Source of the DNA: Caballeronia catudaia
GTDB lineage: Bacteria > Pseudomonadota > Gammaproteobacteria > Burkholderiales > Burkholderiaceae
Direction of reading: 5' to 3'
Assembly (NCBI RefSeq): GCF_001544755.2
Contig: NZ_FCOF02000059.1
Span: forward strand, 1-32,229
DNA length: 32,229 bases
A program made the position numbers and the translations under genes. The notes under the pieces were generated by a model, which was not told the origin of the DNA, searched no databases, and saw only the letters and a list, made by a program, of their open reading frames with translations. Positions 14,543 to 23,692 of this stretch are shown one piece after another (position 1 is the stretch's first letter; each line of letters opens with the position of its first letter).

Positions 14543-15392
14543 CGTGCTGGCCGTCGTGCATTCGACGGTGGCCGCGCCGCTCATTGGCGCGGGCATGCTG
14601 CTGACGTTCTTCGGGCTGATGTGGCTGGAGCGCCGCAACGCCGCGCCGCTTCCGCCGCTGATCGGCGCGATGCTCACGGGCGCGGCGATTCTCTTCGGAA
14701 CGGGCTTCCAGTTGCCGAGCCATACCGGCGGCGCATGGATCGCGACGCCCGCGCTCGTCGCGCCGCGCTTCGATATTCATGCGATATCGCAACTGCTGCT
14801 GCCGATGCTCATCACCGTGCTGTTCGTGCAGAACGCGCAGGGCATAGCAGTGACGCGTGCGTCGGGGTATCGCGCGTCGCTGCGGCTCGTGACGATCACG
14901 AGCGGCGTGCTGACCGCGATCAGCGCGCCGTTCGGCGGTTGTCCTTCGGTGCTGGCGGGGCCCAGCAATGCGATTCTCGTGTCGGGCGGCACGCATGGGC
15001 GTCATTACATCGGCGCATTGATCGCGGGCGTCATATGCGTGGCGATCGGTCTGTTCGCCACGGCTTGTGTGTTTTTGCTGACGAGCCTGCCCGGTGCGTA
15101 TATCGCGATCCTTGCGGGTCTTGCGATGATGGGCGTGCTGGAGAAGTCCTTCGTCGCCGCGTTCCGTTCGGCCTTGCCTTTGAGCGCGATGATCGTATTC
15201 GTCGTCACGCTGAGCGATGTGACGCTGCTCGATGTCGGTGCGGCGTTCTGGGCCGCGGTGGCGGGGTGTTTCGTTTATTACGCGATCGAGAAGCGGAGGG
15301 AGGGCGAGTCGATCGCGTACCTTTCACTTCATCGCGCCGGCCAAACTCTCCGCTTCCAACCCGACGATCAGATCCATCTCCCCATTGCCTAG
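14543..15392 (+). pseudogene. benE: BenE-family benzoate transporter, N-terminally truncated
   Basis: About 280 residues of the C-terminal half of a benzoate/H+ symporter (BenE, normally about 400 residues). Characteristic segments are PRFDIHAISQLLLPMLITVLF, the QNAQGIAVTRASGYR motif that follows, and the conserved SAPFGGCPSVLAGPSNAI loop. Several membrane segments follow. The N-terminal third has been replaced by the IS110 remnant, and no native start or promoter remains, so it is almost certainly non-functional. The frame runs to TAG 15392 and overlaps the convergent EIICB gene by 69 bp. The last ~23 residues mirror EIICB coding sequence and may not be native. Confidence 0.8.
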
Positions 15393-17102
15393 CGCTTGCG
15401 TCGCGGGCACGCCGGCTGCCTTTAACGCGGCGGCATCGAGCCGCGATGCATCGCCGAGCGCGACGCGCAGACGCGTAGCCGCGAGCGGTTCGAGCTTGAG
15501 AATATTGGCTGCACCGCCGAGCGCCGCGCGGATCTTTTCAGCACGCGCCTTCTGTTGCGTGCTGTCCTGCGCGCGCGCCGTCGACGCTGCCGCCAGCGCT
15601 TCCGCTGCGGCAACCGGAGCACCCGCCACGGGCAAATCAGCTTCGGCGCCCGCCGTCCTCAGATACTCCTGCATGTCGGTTTTCATGTTCTCCGACAGCG
15701 GCCCGAAAATCGCCTGCACGCCGTTGCCGACACGCACGACACCCGCCGCGCCGAGCGCCTTCAGCCTGGCGTCGTTCACGAGAGTCGGATCGTTCACCGT
15801 GATGCGCAGTCGCGTGATGCACGCATCGAGACTCTTGATGTTCGAGCGCCCGCCGAATGCGAGCACGAGATCGCGCGACCGCCCGCCGACGCCGCCCGTC
15901 GAGACCGCGGCGGTTTCGACCGTATCGTCCTCGCGGCCCGGCGTCTTCAGGTTGAAGCGGCTAATCACGAAGCGAAACACGCAATAGTAGATGCCCGCAT
16001 AGATAGGCCCGAGGATGAACACGTACCACGCGTGCGTCGCCTTGTTGCCGATCAGGTTGAACATCACGAAGTCGATCGCGCCTTGCGAAAACGTGAACCC
16101 CATGTGCATGTTCAGCGTATTCGCGACGAACTGCGCCGATGCCGCGAGACACGCGTGAATGAAATACAGCACCGGCGCGACGAACATGAACGCGAACTCG
16201 ATCGGCTCGGTGATGCCAGTCAGAAACGAAGTCAGTGCAGCCGACACCATCATGCCCCCGACGGCCACTTTCTTTTCCGGCTTTGCACAATGCCAGATCG
16301 CGATGGCGGCGGCAGGCAGGCCGAACATCTTGAAGAAAAACGCGCCGGACAGAATGCCCGCGGTGGGGTCGCCTGCGAAGAAGCGCGTGATGTCGCCGTG
16401 AACGACCTTGCCGGTGGTCGGATCGAGGAAGCTGCCGGCTTCGAAGAAGAACGGCACGTTCCAGATATGGTGCAAGCCGAACGGAATCAGCAGACGTTCG
16501 ACGAAGCCGTAGATGGTCGCCGCCGTGCGCGGATCGGACACGGCCGCCCAATGCGAAAACGCCTTGATGGCGCCGCCGATCGGCGGCCATACGAACGACA
16601 GGATCGCGCCGAGCAGGATCGCGCCGATGGCGGTCACGATCGGCACGAAGCGTTTGCCCGCGAAGAAGCCGAGATAGGCCGGCAGCGCGATCTTGTAATA
16701 ACGGTTGAACATCCACGCCGCGAGCCCGCCCGCGAGAATGCCGCCGAACACGCCGGTCTGGATGGACGGGATGCCCATGATCATGTCCGGCTCGACGCCT
16801 TGCACCTTCGCGATCACGCCGAGCGTCGCCGTCATCACGAGATAGCCGATGGTCGCGGCAATGCCCGATACGCCGTCGTTCTCCGTGAAGCCGAGCGCGA
16901 CGCCGATTGCGAAGATCAGCGGCAGATTGCCGAAGATCACGTCGCCCGCATTTTTCATCAGCGCGAGGATGATGGCGGGCACGTAGCCGTGAAAATCGGT
17001 CGCGCCAAGGCCGAGCAGCAGGCCGGCGACGGGCAGCACCGCGACCGGCAGCATCAACGACTTGCCGACCTTCTGCACGACGCCGAAGGCATTCTTGAAC
17101 AT
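15324..17102 (-). CDS. nagE: PTS N-acetylglucosamine permease EIICB
   Basis: A 592-residue inner-membrane sugar permease. Residues 1 to about 370 form the EIIC domain of the Glc/GlcNAc family (FGVVQKVGKSLMLPVAVLP at the start; HIWNVPFFFEAG; SFLTGITEPIEFAFMF, the conserved GITE motif). An EIIB domain follows with phospho-accepting C428 (SLDACITRLRI). A second EIIB-like repeat occupies about 515-592, but its cysteine position is alanine (A541 in PLAATRLRV). It should import and phosphorylate GlcNAc using phosphate from the fused EIIA-HPr-EI protein encoded 24 bp upstream. No nagA or nagB is in the window. GlcNAc specificity is inferred from family resemblance and the partner gene; glucose is the main alternative. 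Confidence 0.88.
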   Translation of the reverse strand: MFKNAFGVVQKVGKSLMLPVAVLPVAGLLLGLGATDFHGYVPAIILALMKNAGDVIFGNLPLIFAIGVALGFTENDGVSGIAATIGYLVMTATLGVIAKVQGVEPDMIMGIPSIQTGVFGGILAGGLAAWMFNRYYKIALPAYLGFFAGKRFVPIVTAIGAILLGAILSFVWPPIGGAIKAFSHWAAVSDPRTAATIYGFVERLLIPFGLHHIWNVPFFFEAGSFLDPTTGKVVHGDITRFFAGDPTAGILSGAFFFKMFGLPAAAIAIWHCAKPEKKVAVGGMMVSAALTSFLTGITEPIEFAFMFVAPVLYFIHACLAASAQFVANTLNMHMGFTFSQGAIDFVMFNLIGNKATHAWYVFILGPIYAGIYYCVFRFVISRFNLKTPGREDDTVETAAVSTGGVGGRSRDLVLAFGGRSNIKSLDACITRLRITVNDPTLVNDARLKALGAAGVVRVGNGVQAIFGPLSENMKTDMQEYLRTAGAEADLPVAGAPVAAAEALAAASTARAQDSTQQKARAEKIRAALGGAANILKLEPLAATRLRVALGDASRLDAAALKAAGVPATQALGNGEMDLIVGLEAESLAGAMK

Positions 17103-17126
17103 GTAGGGTCTCCTCTTTGAGTTCGC

Positions 17127-19670
17127 TTATTCCGCGTAAGGGGCGAGCAGGGCGCGCACTTCCGCGGCCGTGCCCTGCGTGATCGCGCGCGCCGCGAGCG
17201 TGCGCGCTTCGTCCATCGTGAGGCGCGCGAGTTGCGCCTTGATCGAGCCGACGGCCGGCACGCTGACCGACAACTCGTCGACGCCGAGTCCGGCGAGCAC
17301 GGGCACGGCCATCGCATCCGATGCAATGCCGCCGCACACGCCGACCCATTTGCCGTGCTTGTGCGCGCCATCGACCGTCATGCCGATCAGACGCAGCACG
17401 GCGGGATGCAGTCCATCGGCCTGCCTGGCGAGCTTCGGATGCCCCCGGTCCATCGCGAGGGCGTACTGCGTCAGGTCGTTGGTGCCGATGGAAAAGAAAT
17501 CGACTTCGCGCGCGAGCGGCTCGGCGATGAGCGCCGCCGACGGCACTTCGATCATCACGCCCACCTTCACGTTGTCCATGCGATCGCCGGCTTCTTCCTG
17601 AAGAATCTTTCGGGCCGCGCGCACTTCCTCGATCGACGCGACCATCGGGAACATGATGTGCAGATTGCCGATCGACGCCGCCCGCAGAATCGCGCGCAAC
17701 TGCACGCGGAAAATGTCGGGGCGGTCGAGGCTCACGCGCACGCCGCGCAGGCCGAGGAACGGGTTGTCTTCTTTCGGCAGCGGCAGATACGAAAGCGGTT
17801 TGTCGCCGCCGACATCGAGCGTGCGCACGACGAGCGGACGCTCGCGCCCGAGCGCTTCTGCGACCGCGCAGTATTCGGCGGCCTGTTCGTCCTCGGACGG
17901 CGCGGTGTCGCGGTTGTCGAACAGGAACTCGGAGCGCAGCAGACCCACGCCTTCCGCGCCCGCCGCGACCGCGTCGCGTGCTTCTTTTGCATTGCGGATA
18001 TTCGCGACCACTTCGACGCGATGACCGTCCGCGGTGACGGCCAGCTTGCTCGCCGCGACTTTCTCTTCCTCGCGCTTCTTCGTCTGCCGCTCGATGCGTT
18101 CACGCGCCCGTGCGAGTTCGTCCGCGCTCGGATTGCGCCGCAGGCTGCCGTGCGAGCCATCGAGAACGACGAGCGTGCCATCGGGCAAATTCAGCGCTTC
18201 TTCGTCGATGCCGCAGATGGCCGGAATGCCGAGCGAGCGCGCGAGAATCGCGACATGACTCGTCGCGCCGCCGGTCGTCGTGCAGAAGCCGAGCACCTTG
18301 CTGCGGTCGAGCGACGCCGTATCGGACGGAGACAGTTCTTCGGCGACCAGGATCGATTCTTCGGGCACGTCGATATGCGCCTCCTTCACGCCCGCGAGCA
18401 GCGCGAGCACGCGGCGGCCCACATCGCGGATATCGCCCGCGCGTTCGCGCAACAGCGCGTTGTCGACCTGCCCGAGCGTGTCGGCCTGAGCCTCGAACGC
18501 GGCGCGCCATGCGAAGCCCGCGCTCTTGCCGTCGCTGATGCCGGCGATGGCCGCATCGTTGAGATCGGGATCGTCGAGCAGTTCGAGATGCGCTTCGAGA
18601 ATCTGCGCCTTCGACGGATCGGTGAGCTTCGCCTTCAGCGCTTCGATCTGCTGACGCGCTTCGTGCCGCGCGGCATCGAGCCGTGCGCGCTCGCGTTGCG
18701 GTGATTCGGCCGCTTCGGCCACGTCGATGACTTCCTGACGGAACTGCACGATCTTGCCGACCGCCAGTCCCGGCGACGCCGACGCGCCCGTGAACTCGTT
18801 CGCGTCGGCGGGCGCGGCGCGTTTCGGGATGACCGTTTCCGGCGCGGCGACAGCAGGGGCCACCCCAGCGGCGGGCGCATCGCCGGTTTTTTCGCCGGAG
18901 CCGGACGCGAGCAGGCGGGCGAGCGCGGCGGCAGCCTCGGCCGCATCGGGCCCGGCGGCCTCGACGCGCAGCGTGTCGCCGAACTTCGTCGCGAGCGCCA
19001 TCAGCGCGACGACCGATTTCGCGTTCGCGCTGTCGCTGCCGCGCACGATGCGGATATCGGACTTGTACTTCTTCGCTTCGACCGAGACGACGGCGGCGGG
19101 ACGCGCGTGCAGGCCTTGCGGATTCGGCAGCGTGATTTCATCGGACTGAATCGCGCCGGTTCCCGCGCCGCTCGCTTCCTCGCGCGCGTCGCCGACGAAT
19201 TCGACCGACAACGCGACATCCTGGCCCGCTGTGACGAGCCCTGTCGCGGGCATGTAGCGCGTGACTAGCTCGCCGTTCGCGATGACCATCTGCGTGAGCA
19301 GGCTCACGGCCCGCGCGCCGACGACGACCGGATCGAAACGGATCAGCGGCTGTCCTGTCGTGACGGTGTCGCCTTCCTTGACGAGCGGCGTGAAACCTTC
19401 GCCGCGCAGCATCACCGTATCGAGGCCGATGTGTATGAGCACTTGAAGGCCGCTTTCGCCCGTCACGGTCACTGCGTGCGCCGCGCGGTGCAGTTGCGTG
19501 ACTTTACCGGGAAGCGGGGAGAGCAGTTCGTCGGACGTCGGATCGATGGATACGCCGTCGCCGACCATCTTCTGCGCGAAGACCGGATCGGGCACGGTTT
19601 CGATTTGCACCATCACGCCGGAGAGGGGCGCCATCAACTCGATTCGTGCCAAACGCTGAGGAGCTTTCAT
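17127..19670 (-). CDS. nagF: Fused PTS phosphotransferase EIIA-HPr-EI
   Basis: An 847-residue multiphosphoryl transfer protein. Its EIIA (Crr-like) domain covers about 10-160, with H65 and phospho-accepting H80 (VLIHIGLDTV). The HPr domain covers about 176-260, with H188 (GLHARPAAV). After an Ala/Pro-rich linker comes Enzyme I, from about 290, with phospho-histidine H472 (TTGGATSHVAILARSLG). The PEP-binding barrel has SIGTNDLTQYALAMDRG and a C779 motif (GVCGGIASD). The protein takes phosphate from PEP and passes it along its own domains to EIIB. Fusion of all soluble PTS parts is usual for dedicated GlcNAc systems of Burkholderiaceae and Pseudomonas. It is the first gene of a two-gene operon with nagE. 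I see no GntR-type operator in front of it. Confidence 0.93.
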   Translation of the reverse strand: MKAPQRLARIELMAPLSGVMVQIETVPDPVFAQKMVGDGVSIDPTSDELLSPLPGKVTQLHRAAHAVTVTGESGLQVLIHIGLDTVMLRGEGFTPLVKEGDTVTTGQPLIRFDPVVVGARAVSLLTQMVIANGELVTRYMPATGLVTAGQDVALSVEFVGDAREEASGAGTGAIQSDEITLPNPQGLHARPAAVVSVEAKKYKSDIRIVRGSDSANAKSVVALMALATKFGDTLRVEAAGPDAAEAAAALARLLASGSGEKTGDAPAAGVAPAVAAPETVIPKRAAPADANEFTGASASPGLAVGKIVQFRQEVIDVAEAAESPQRERARLDAARHEARQQIEALKAKLTDPSKAQILEAHLELLDDPDLNDAAIAGISDGKSAGFAWRAAFEAQADTLGQVDNALLRERAGDIRDVGRRVLALLAGVKEAHIDVPEESILVAEELSPSDTASLDRSKVLGFCTTTGGATSHVAILARSLGIPAICGIDEEALNLPDGTLVVLDGSHGSLRRNPSADELARARERIERQTKKREEEKVAASKLAVTADGHRVEVVANIRNAKEARDAVAAGAEGVGLLRSEFLFDNRDTAPSEDEQAAEYCAVAEALGRERPLVVRTLDVGGDKPLSYLPLPKEDNPFLGLRGVRVSLDRPDIFRVQLRAILRAASIGNLHIMFPMVASIEEVRAARKILQEEAGDRMDNVKVGVMIEVPSAALIAEPLAREVDFFSIGTNDLTQYALAMDRGHPKLARQADGLHPAVLRLIGMTVDGAHKHGKWVGVCGGIASDAMAVPVLAGLGVDELSVSVPAVGSIKAQLARLTMDEARTLAARAITQGTAAEVRALLAPYAE

Positions 19671-19810
19671 GTGAACTCTGTGTCCCTTGATGGTTTGAGG
19701 TCGATACCCAGAACGTGCCGGACGATGACCTGCATAGGACTTGAACGGGCCTGAGCTAAATCATAGGCAACGCATCCGTGCTTCGCTGACCGAATGATTG
19801 CGCGCGAGAT

Positions 19811-19847
19811 TTTATACATCCTGGCGATTTGTTTCGGGTTTTGAAAC
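19811..19847 (-). promoter_or_regulatory. Candidate promoter/operator upstream of the PTS operon
   Basis: On the minus strand TATAAA (19811-19816) is a good -10 match about 140 bp before ATG 19670. Just upstream lies an inverted repeat, GTTTC-N7-GAAAC (19831-19847), where a -35 box or operator would be. No consensus -35 is visible. The long AT-richer leader fits a regulatory region shared with the divergent DUF6900-like gene. Confidence 0.35.
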
Positions 19848-19956
19848 GTTGAATTTTTAGATATGACATTCCATTCGCGTCGATACGTCGCAACGCGCGC
19901 GTCGCTGTCCTATTAATCTTGTCGACGAGGAAATGCAAGTAAATGGAGCGTGAATC

Positions 19957-20181
19957 GTGATCTGCCGCAATAAACCGGAAGCCTATCTGCAACTTCTAAT
20001 GACGATTGCCCGCGATGAACTGGGCATCGAATCGTTCGACGCCACCGGCGAGGCGGGCGAGGAATTTCGGATGTGCCGAGTGGAGGACATCGGCCGCGCG
20101 CTTGAACGCGCTTACGATATGGGGCTGATGGTCGGGCACACGGTAACGCGCGCGGAATGCGCGCAAGGTCAGCGCGCGTGA
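19957..20181 (+). CDS. Small DUF6900-like protein
   Basis: A 74-residue soluble protein read from GTG 19957, with GGAG 8 nt upstream. The core LLMTIARDELGIESFDATGE and the later IGRALERAYDMG recall the short DUF6900 proteins common in Burkholderia, which have no known function. The family name is given from memory and is moderately secure. The gene diverges from the PTS operon and is followed immediately by the broken ISNCY element, so its 3' neighbourhood is rearranged. Nothing in the context indicates a role. Confidence 0.6.
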   Translation: MICRNKPEAYLQLLMTIARDELGIESFDATGEAGEEFRMCRVEDIGRALERAYDMGLMVGHTVTRAECAQGQRA

Positions 20182-20264
20182 CGGAGCCCGCGCTCTCCAT
20201 GCGGCGATCGCGGCTAAGTTGCCTTTTACTGACAGTGCGCCACGCTTGTGTTCGTGCAGCGCCA

Positions 20265-21205
20265 TCATGGTTGCCTGCTGCGCGGCGGCTTGGCGAAATG
20301 CGCGTTGTAGGCGGCCATGAAGCAGGGCGCGTAGGCGTTGGCCGCGGCCACCGTGTTGACGCCGCGCAGGCGCAACTCGTTCACCAGCCGATCCTGCAAG
20401 GTCAGATGCGCGCGCTCCACGCGGCCCTTAGCCGAACTCGAGTTGGCGCAGAACGTGTCGATGTTCAGCTCGTACATCGCCCGGCCGAACTGCGTCGTGC
20501 TGTCGCCGCTCTTGCCCGCGCGCGTGAGGCGAAACACGCTCGCCTTGTCGCTATAGAGCGCGCCAGGCTTGCCGTGACGCTCGATGTACGCGCGGGTCGC
20601 CTCGAAATAGCTGAAGGTCGATTCGCTCGCGGTAAAGTGCAACTGGCGTCAGACCGCTCGTGGCATAGTCCACATACACCAGCAGCGTGCAGGGCGGCGC
20701 ACGCTCCTCAAACCAGCGATGCTCGCAGCCGTCGATCTGGATCAACTCGCCTAGGCAAGAGCGGCGTCGCCGTGGCTGATAGACCTTGGGCGGGCGCTCT
20801 CGATGCGTCATCCACAAGCCCGCATCATGCATCCAGCGACGCACCGTTTCCTTGCCCAGCTTGATGCCGTGGCATTCGTCGAGCTTTTCGCACGCCAGCG
20901 TCGGCGCGAAATCGGCGTAGCGCTCACGCACCAACGCCATCGCCCGCGCGCGCAACTCGATCGGCAGCGCGCGATTGCTCGTCTTGCCACGCTTGCCAAA
21001 CACCAGAGCGGCCGGACCACACGCCTCATAGCGCCGGCAAAGCGGCTGATCTGCCGCACGCACACTTCCAGCGCGCATGCTTGTGCCATGATCAGTCCAC
21101 GCCCATCCATGATCCGCTCCTCGACGACGCACCGCGCCAGCGTGCGCCCGAGCAGCGGAATCGGACATTTCTAACGAGCCAAAACCCGACATTTCTATCT
21201 GGGAC
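20265..21205 (-). pseudogene. ISNCY/IS1202-type transposase, degenerate
   Basis: Family-like segments lie in at least three minus-strand pieces. First is an N-terminal helix-turn-helix part (RQISRF, then CRRYEACGPAALVF in another frame). A central part from about 21000 to 20645 reads YADFAPTLACEKLDECHGIKL, the next family segment, and LGELIQIDGCEHRWFE, which carries the first catalytic Asp of an rve-type core. After a frameshift near 20640 comes SYFEATRAYIERHGKPGALY with the second Asp and NSSSAKGRVERAHLTLQDRL with the Glu. The chain stops after AHFAKPPRS, so the usual C-terminal domain is missing. Several frameshifts make it inactive. It abuts the IS5 remnant on its right. Confidence 0.8.
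21164..21198. repeat. Direct repeats at the ISNCY-type element end
   Basis: GACATTTCTA occurs at 21164-21173 and again at 21189-21198, 25 bp apart, just outside the transposase start. Repeated end motifs of this sort are likely transposase binding sites at the element's terminus. The sequence then passes at about 21205 into a short AT-rich stretch containing the palindrome ATAATAATTATTAT. Confidence 0.5.
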
Positions 21206-21232
21206 CTACAGACCAAATTTCGATAATAATTA

Positions 21233-22213
21233 TTATGTCAATTTGTGCTTCGTGCCGACCGCATCGCGTACCGCCTGCGGGTCTTTTCCATCTCGTCGGC
21301 CCCTACGCGAGCGCCGTGTTCTTGGCCAAGCCCTTGTAGCGGGCTTGCGATGGTGAAACAGGTTCTTGACGATATGGGACGGATGCTCGACGCGCGAACG
21401 GATCTGCGCCTTGGTTCGCTCAAGCGCAGTCACCAGCTCCTTCAGCGGTCCCTCCTGCATCGCCTTGATCTTTGCACGCTTGGCAGCGACATGCCACTTT
21501 ACTGCCTTGCCTTTCATTTCATCGCGCTTGTCTACACCAATGTAGCCCGCGTCGGCGTACGCTTCCTCTTCATGGCCGTGCAGCAGCAAATGGGCTTGCG
21601 ACACATCCGACACATTGGCCGCCGTGCCAGCCACGCTGTGGACCAAGCCCGATTCGGCGTCCACGCCAACGTGGGCTTTCATCCCAAAGTGCCACTCGTT
21701 TCCCTTCTTCGTTTGATGCATCTCCCGGTCACGGCTCTTCCCGGCGTTCTTGGTCGACGGTGGCGCTTCGATGATCGTGGCATCAACCAGCGTGCCTTCC
21801 TTCATCATCAGTCCACGCTCGCACAGCGAGATACCGATCTCGTCGAACAGCTTCCTTGTCAGATCGTGCTCGATCAGCAGGCGACGGAATTTGAGCAGCG
21901 TGGTCGCATCCGGCACGTTCTCGACTGCCAGATCGATGCCGGCGAAGCCGCGCAGCGCAATGCTGTCATACAGCGCGTCTTCCAGCCCTTCGTCCGACAG
22001 CCCGTACCACTGCTGCAGAAAGTAGATTCGCAGCATTCGCTCCAGTCCAATCGGCGGACGGCCTCGCGTGCCCTTCGGGTAATGCGGTTCGATTGCACAC
22101 ATCAAACGCTGCCACGGCACGATCGTCTCCATCTCCGCCAAGAAGCGTTGGCGCCTCGTCACGCGCTTCTTGCCTGCAATTTCCGCTTCCGCGAAGCCAA
22201 TCTGCCTCTTCAT
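21233..22213 (-). pseudogene. IS5-family transposase, 3' end frameshifted
   Basis: The first 290 or so residues look intact: MKRQIGFAEAEIAGKKRVTRR, then WQRLMCAIEPHYPKGTRGRP, the DDE residues around EGTLVDATIIEAPPSTKN and AYADAGYIGVDKRDEM, and VEHPSHIVKNLFHHRK. Near 21338-21346 one base is missing. In the other frame the family sequence resumes (RYKGLAKNTALA) but meets TAG at 21303-21305, so the native C-terminus is lost in both frames. The upstream end keeps a probable terminal repeat, while no matching repeat is seen on the left, where it meets the ISNCY remnant. It is probably a one-ended, inactive element. Confidence 0.85.
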
Positions 22214-22280
22214 CCTCGTGCGTCCGTTTCGTGAGCTGCCTTCTATAACGTCCGCAGCTACGTGAGCGATGACCGCCGAG

Positions 22281-22300
22281 CTTTATTAATCAGTGTTTCC
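22281..22300 (-). repeat. Probable right terminal repeat of the IS5 element
   Basis: On the minus strand, GGAAACACTGATTAATAAAG starts exactly where the neighbouring oxidase gene ends. A GGAA start with CTGA soon after recalls IS5-group termini. The flanking CTAG at 22301-22304 could be a target duplication. No second copy is found near 21200. Confidence 0.45.
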
Positions 22301-23692
22301 CTAGATCAACTTGCCGGGGTTCAAAATGCCGTTCGGGTCGAGCGCGCGTTTGATCGCGGTCATCGCCGCGATCTCCTCGGGCGAACGCGAGAGCGGCAGG
22401 AACTCGCGCTTGAGCAACCCGATGCCATGCTCCGCCGAGACCGATCCGCGATACGGCGCGACCATGTCGTAGACGAACGCGTAGACCTCGTGATGCGGCA
22501 CACCGGGCACCGATTGTCCGTCCACGGTCACGTGCAGGTTCGAATCGCCGATATGGCCGAAATAGTACGAGCGGTTCGACGGCCAGCGCGCATCGAGCGC
22601 CGCGCGGCATTCGTCCACGAACTGGCCGATTGAGCCGATCGGCAAGCTGACATCGAAATTGATCGGATCGAGCCGTGCGGGAAATTCTGCGGTGCACTCG
22701 CGAACTTGCCACAGCGCGCGCGCATCCGCCACCGATTGCGCGACGATCGCATCGCGCACCGCGCCGGCGTCGAAGGCGTCGGCGAGCGCGCCAGCGAAGC
22801 GCTCGCCGTCGTCGTCGGCATCGAAGCCCGCATGTTCGATCAGCGCGTAAAGCGGATGCGGCGCGGCAAACGGCGAGCGCGCCGAGGATGTGAGGGAAAC
22901 GCCGAAGTCGAAGAAGTCCGGCCACATGATTTCGAACGCGCCGATATCGTTGCCGAAGCGTGCCGAGAGCGTACGCAACAGCGCGACGACCTGATCGTAG
23001 CCATCGAGCGCGACGAGTGCCGTGTGACGTCCCGCGCGCGGCGGATGCAGCCGCAACACCGCGCTCGTGATGACGCCGAGCGTGCCTTCGGAGCCAACGA
23101 AAAGCTGCTTCAGGTCATAGCCGGTGTTGTTCTTGATCATCTTGTTCATCGAACTCAGCACGGCGCCGTTCGCGAGCACCGCCTCGAGGCCGAGCACCTG
23201 TTCCCGCGCGGTGCCCGACTGGATGACGCGATTGCCGCCCGCATTGGTCGCGAGGTTGCCGCCGATCTGACACGAGCCGCGCGCGCCGAGGTCGAGTCCG
23301 AGTTCGAAGCCGGCCGCCGCTGCCGCTTCCTGTGCGGTCTGCAAGGTGGTGCCGGCGAGCACGGTCATGGTCGAGGCAGCCGCGTCGATTTCCTCGATTC
23401 CAGCGAGCCGTTCGAGCGAAATGGCGATGTCGCTCGGGCGCGCTATTGCGCCGCCCGCAAGCCCCGTCATGCCGCCTTGCGGCACGACGCTCTGGCGCGC
23501 TTCGTTACAGATCGCGAGCGCGCGCGACACCTCTTCGGTCGAGCGCGGCAGCACGAGCGCCGCGGGTCGCGCGGGCGCGTGGCCGGTCCAGTCGGTCATC
23601 GAGCGTTCGCCGATGGCTTCGCCCACGCGCACGCGGTCGTTGCCCAGCGCCTCGCGCAACGCGGCGATGGTGGCGTCGAGCGGCGCGCTCAT
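22301..23692 (-). CDS. FAD-linked oxidase, GlcD / D-lactate dehydrogenase-like
   Basis: A 463-residue flavoprotein of the FAD_binding_4 plus FAD-oxidase C type. FAD-binding segments are VPQGGMTGLAGGA (about 70-82) and LDLGARGSCQIGGNLATNAG. The C-terminal cap has YYFGHIGDSNLHVTVDG and SAEHGIGLLKREFL, which carry metal and substrate-binding histidines in D-2-hydroxyacid dehydrogenases. It probably oxidises a 2-hydroxy acid to the 2-oxo acid, which the locus aminotransferase could also make or use. The ATG at 23692 overlaps the oxygenase stop (ATGA), so the two are coupled. The IS5 element begins at its stop codon (LI-stop), and the native last residues might have been altered by the insertion. 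The length is normal for the family. Confidence 0.87.
   Translation of the reverse strand: MSAPLDATIAALREALGNDRVRVGEAIGERSMTDWTGHAPARPAALVLPRSTEEVSRALAICNEARQSVVPQGGMTGLAGGAIARPSDIAISLERLAGIEEIDAAASTMTVLAGTTLQTAQEAAAAAGFELGLDLGARGSCQIGGNLATNAGGNRVIQSGTAREQVLGLEAVLANGAVLSSMNKMIKNNTGYDLKQLFVGSEGTLGVITSAVLRLHPPRAGRHTALVALDGYDQVVALLRTLSARFGNDIGAFEIMWPDFFDFGVSLTSSARSPFAAPHPLYALIEHAGFDADDDGERFAGALADAFDAGAVRDAIVAQSVADARALWQVRECTAEFPARLDPINFDVSLPIGSIGQFVDECRAALDARWPSNRSYYFGHIGDSNLHVTVDGQSVPGVPHHEVYAFVYDMVAPYRGSVSAEHGIGLLKREFLPLSRSPEEIAAMTAIKRALDPNGILNPGKLI

Noticed and set aside
19695..19775. tRNA-like words (TAGCTCAG and GTTCAAGTCC on the minus strand) upstream of the PTS operon
   Set aside because: The two words are only a few bases apart, there is no anticodon arm, and the T-stem does not pair.
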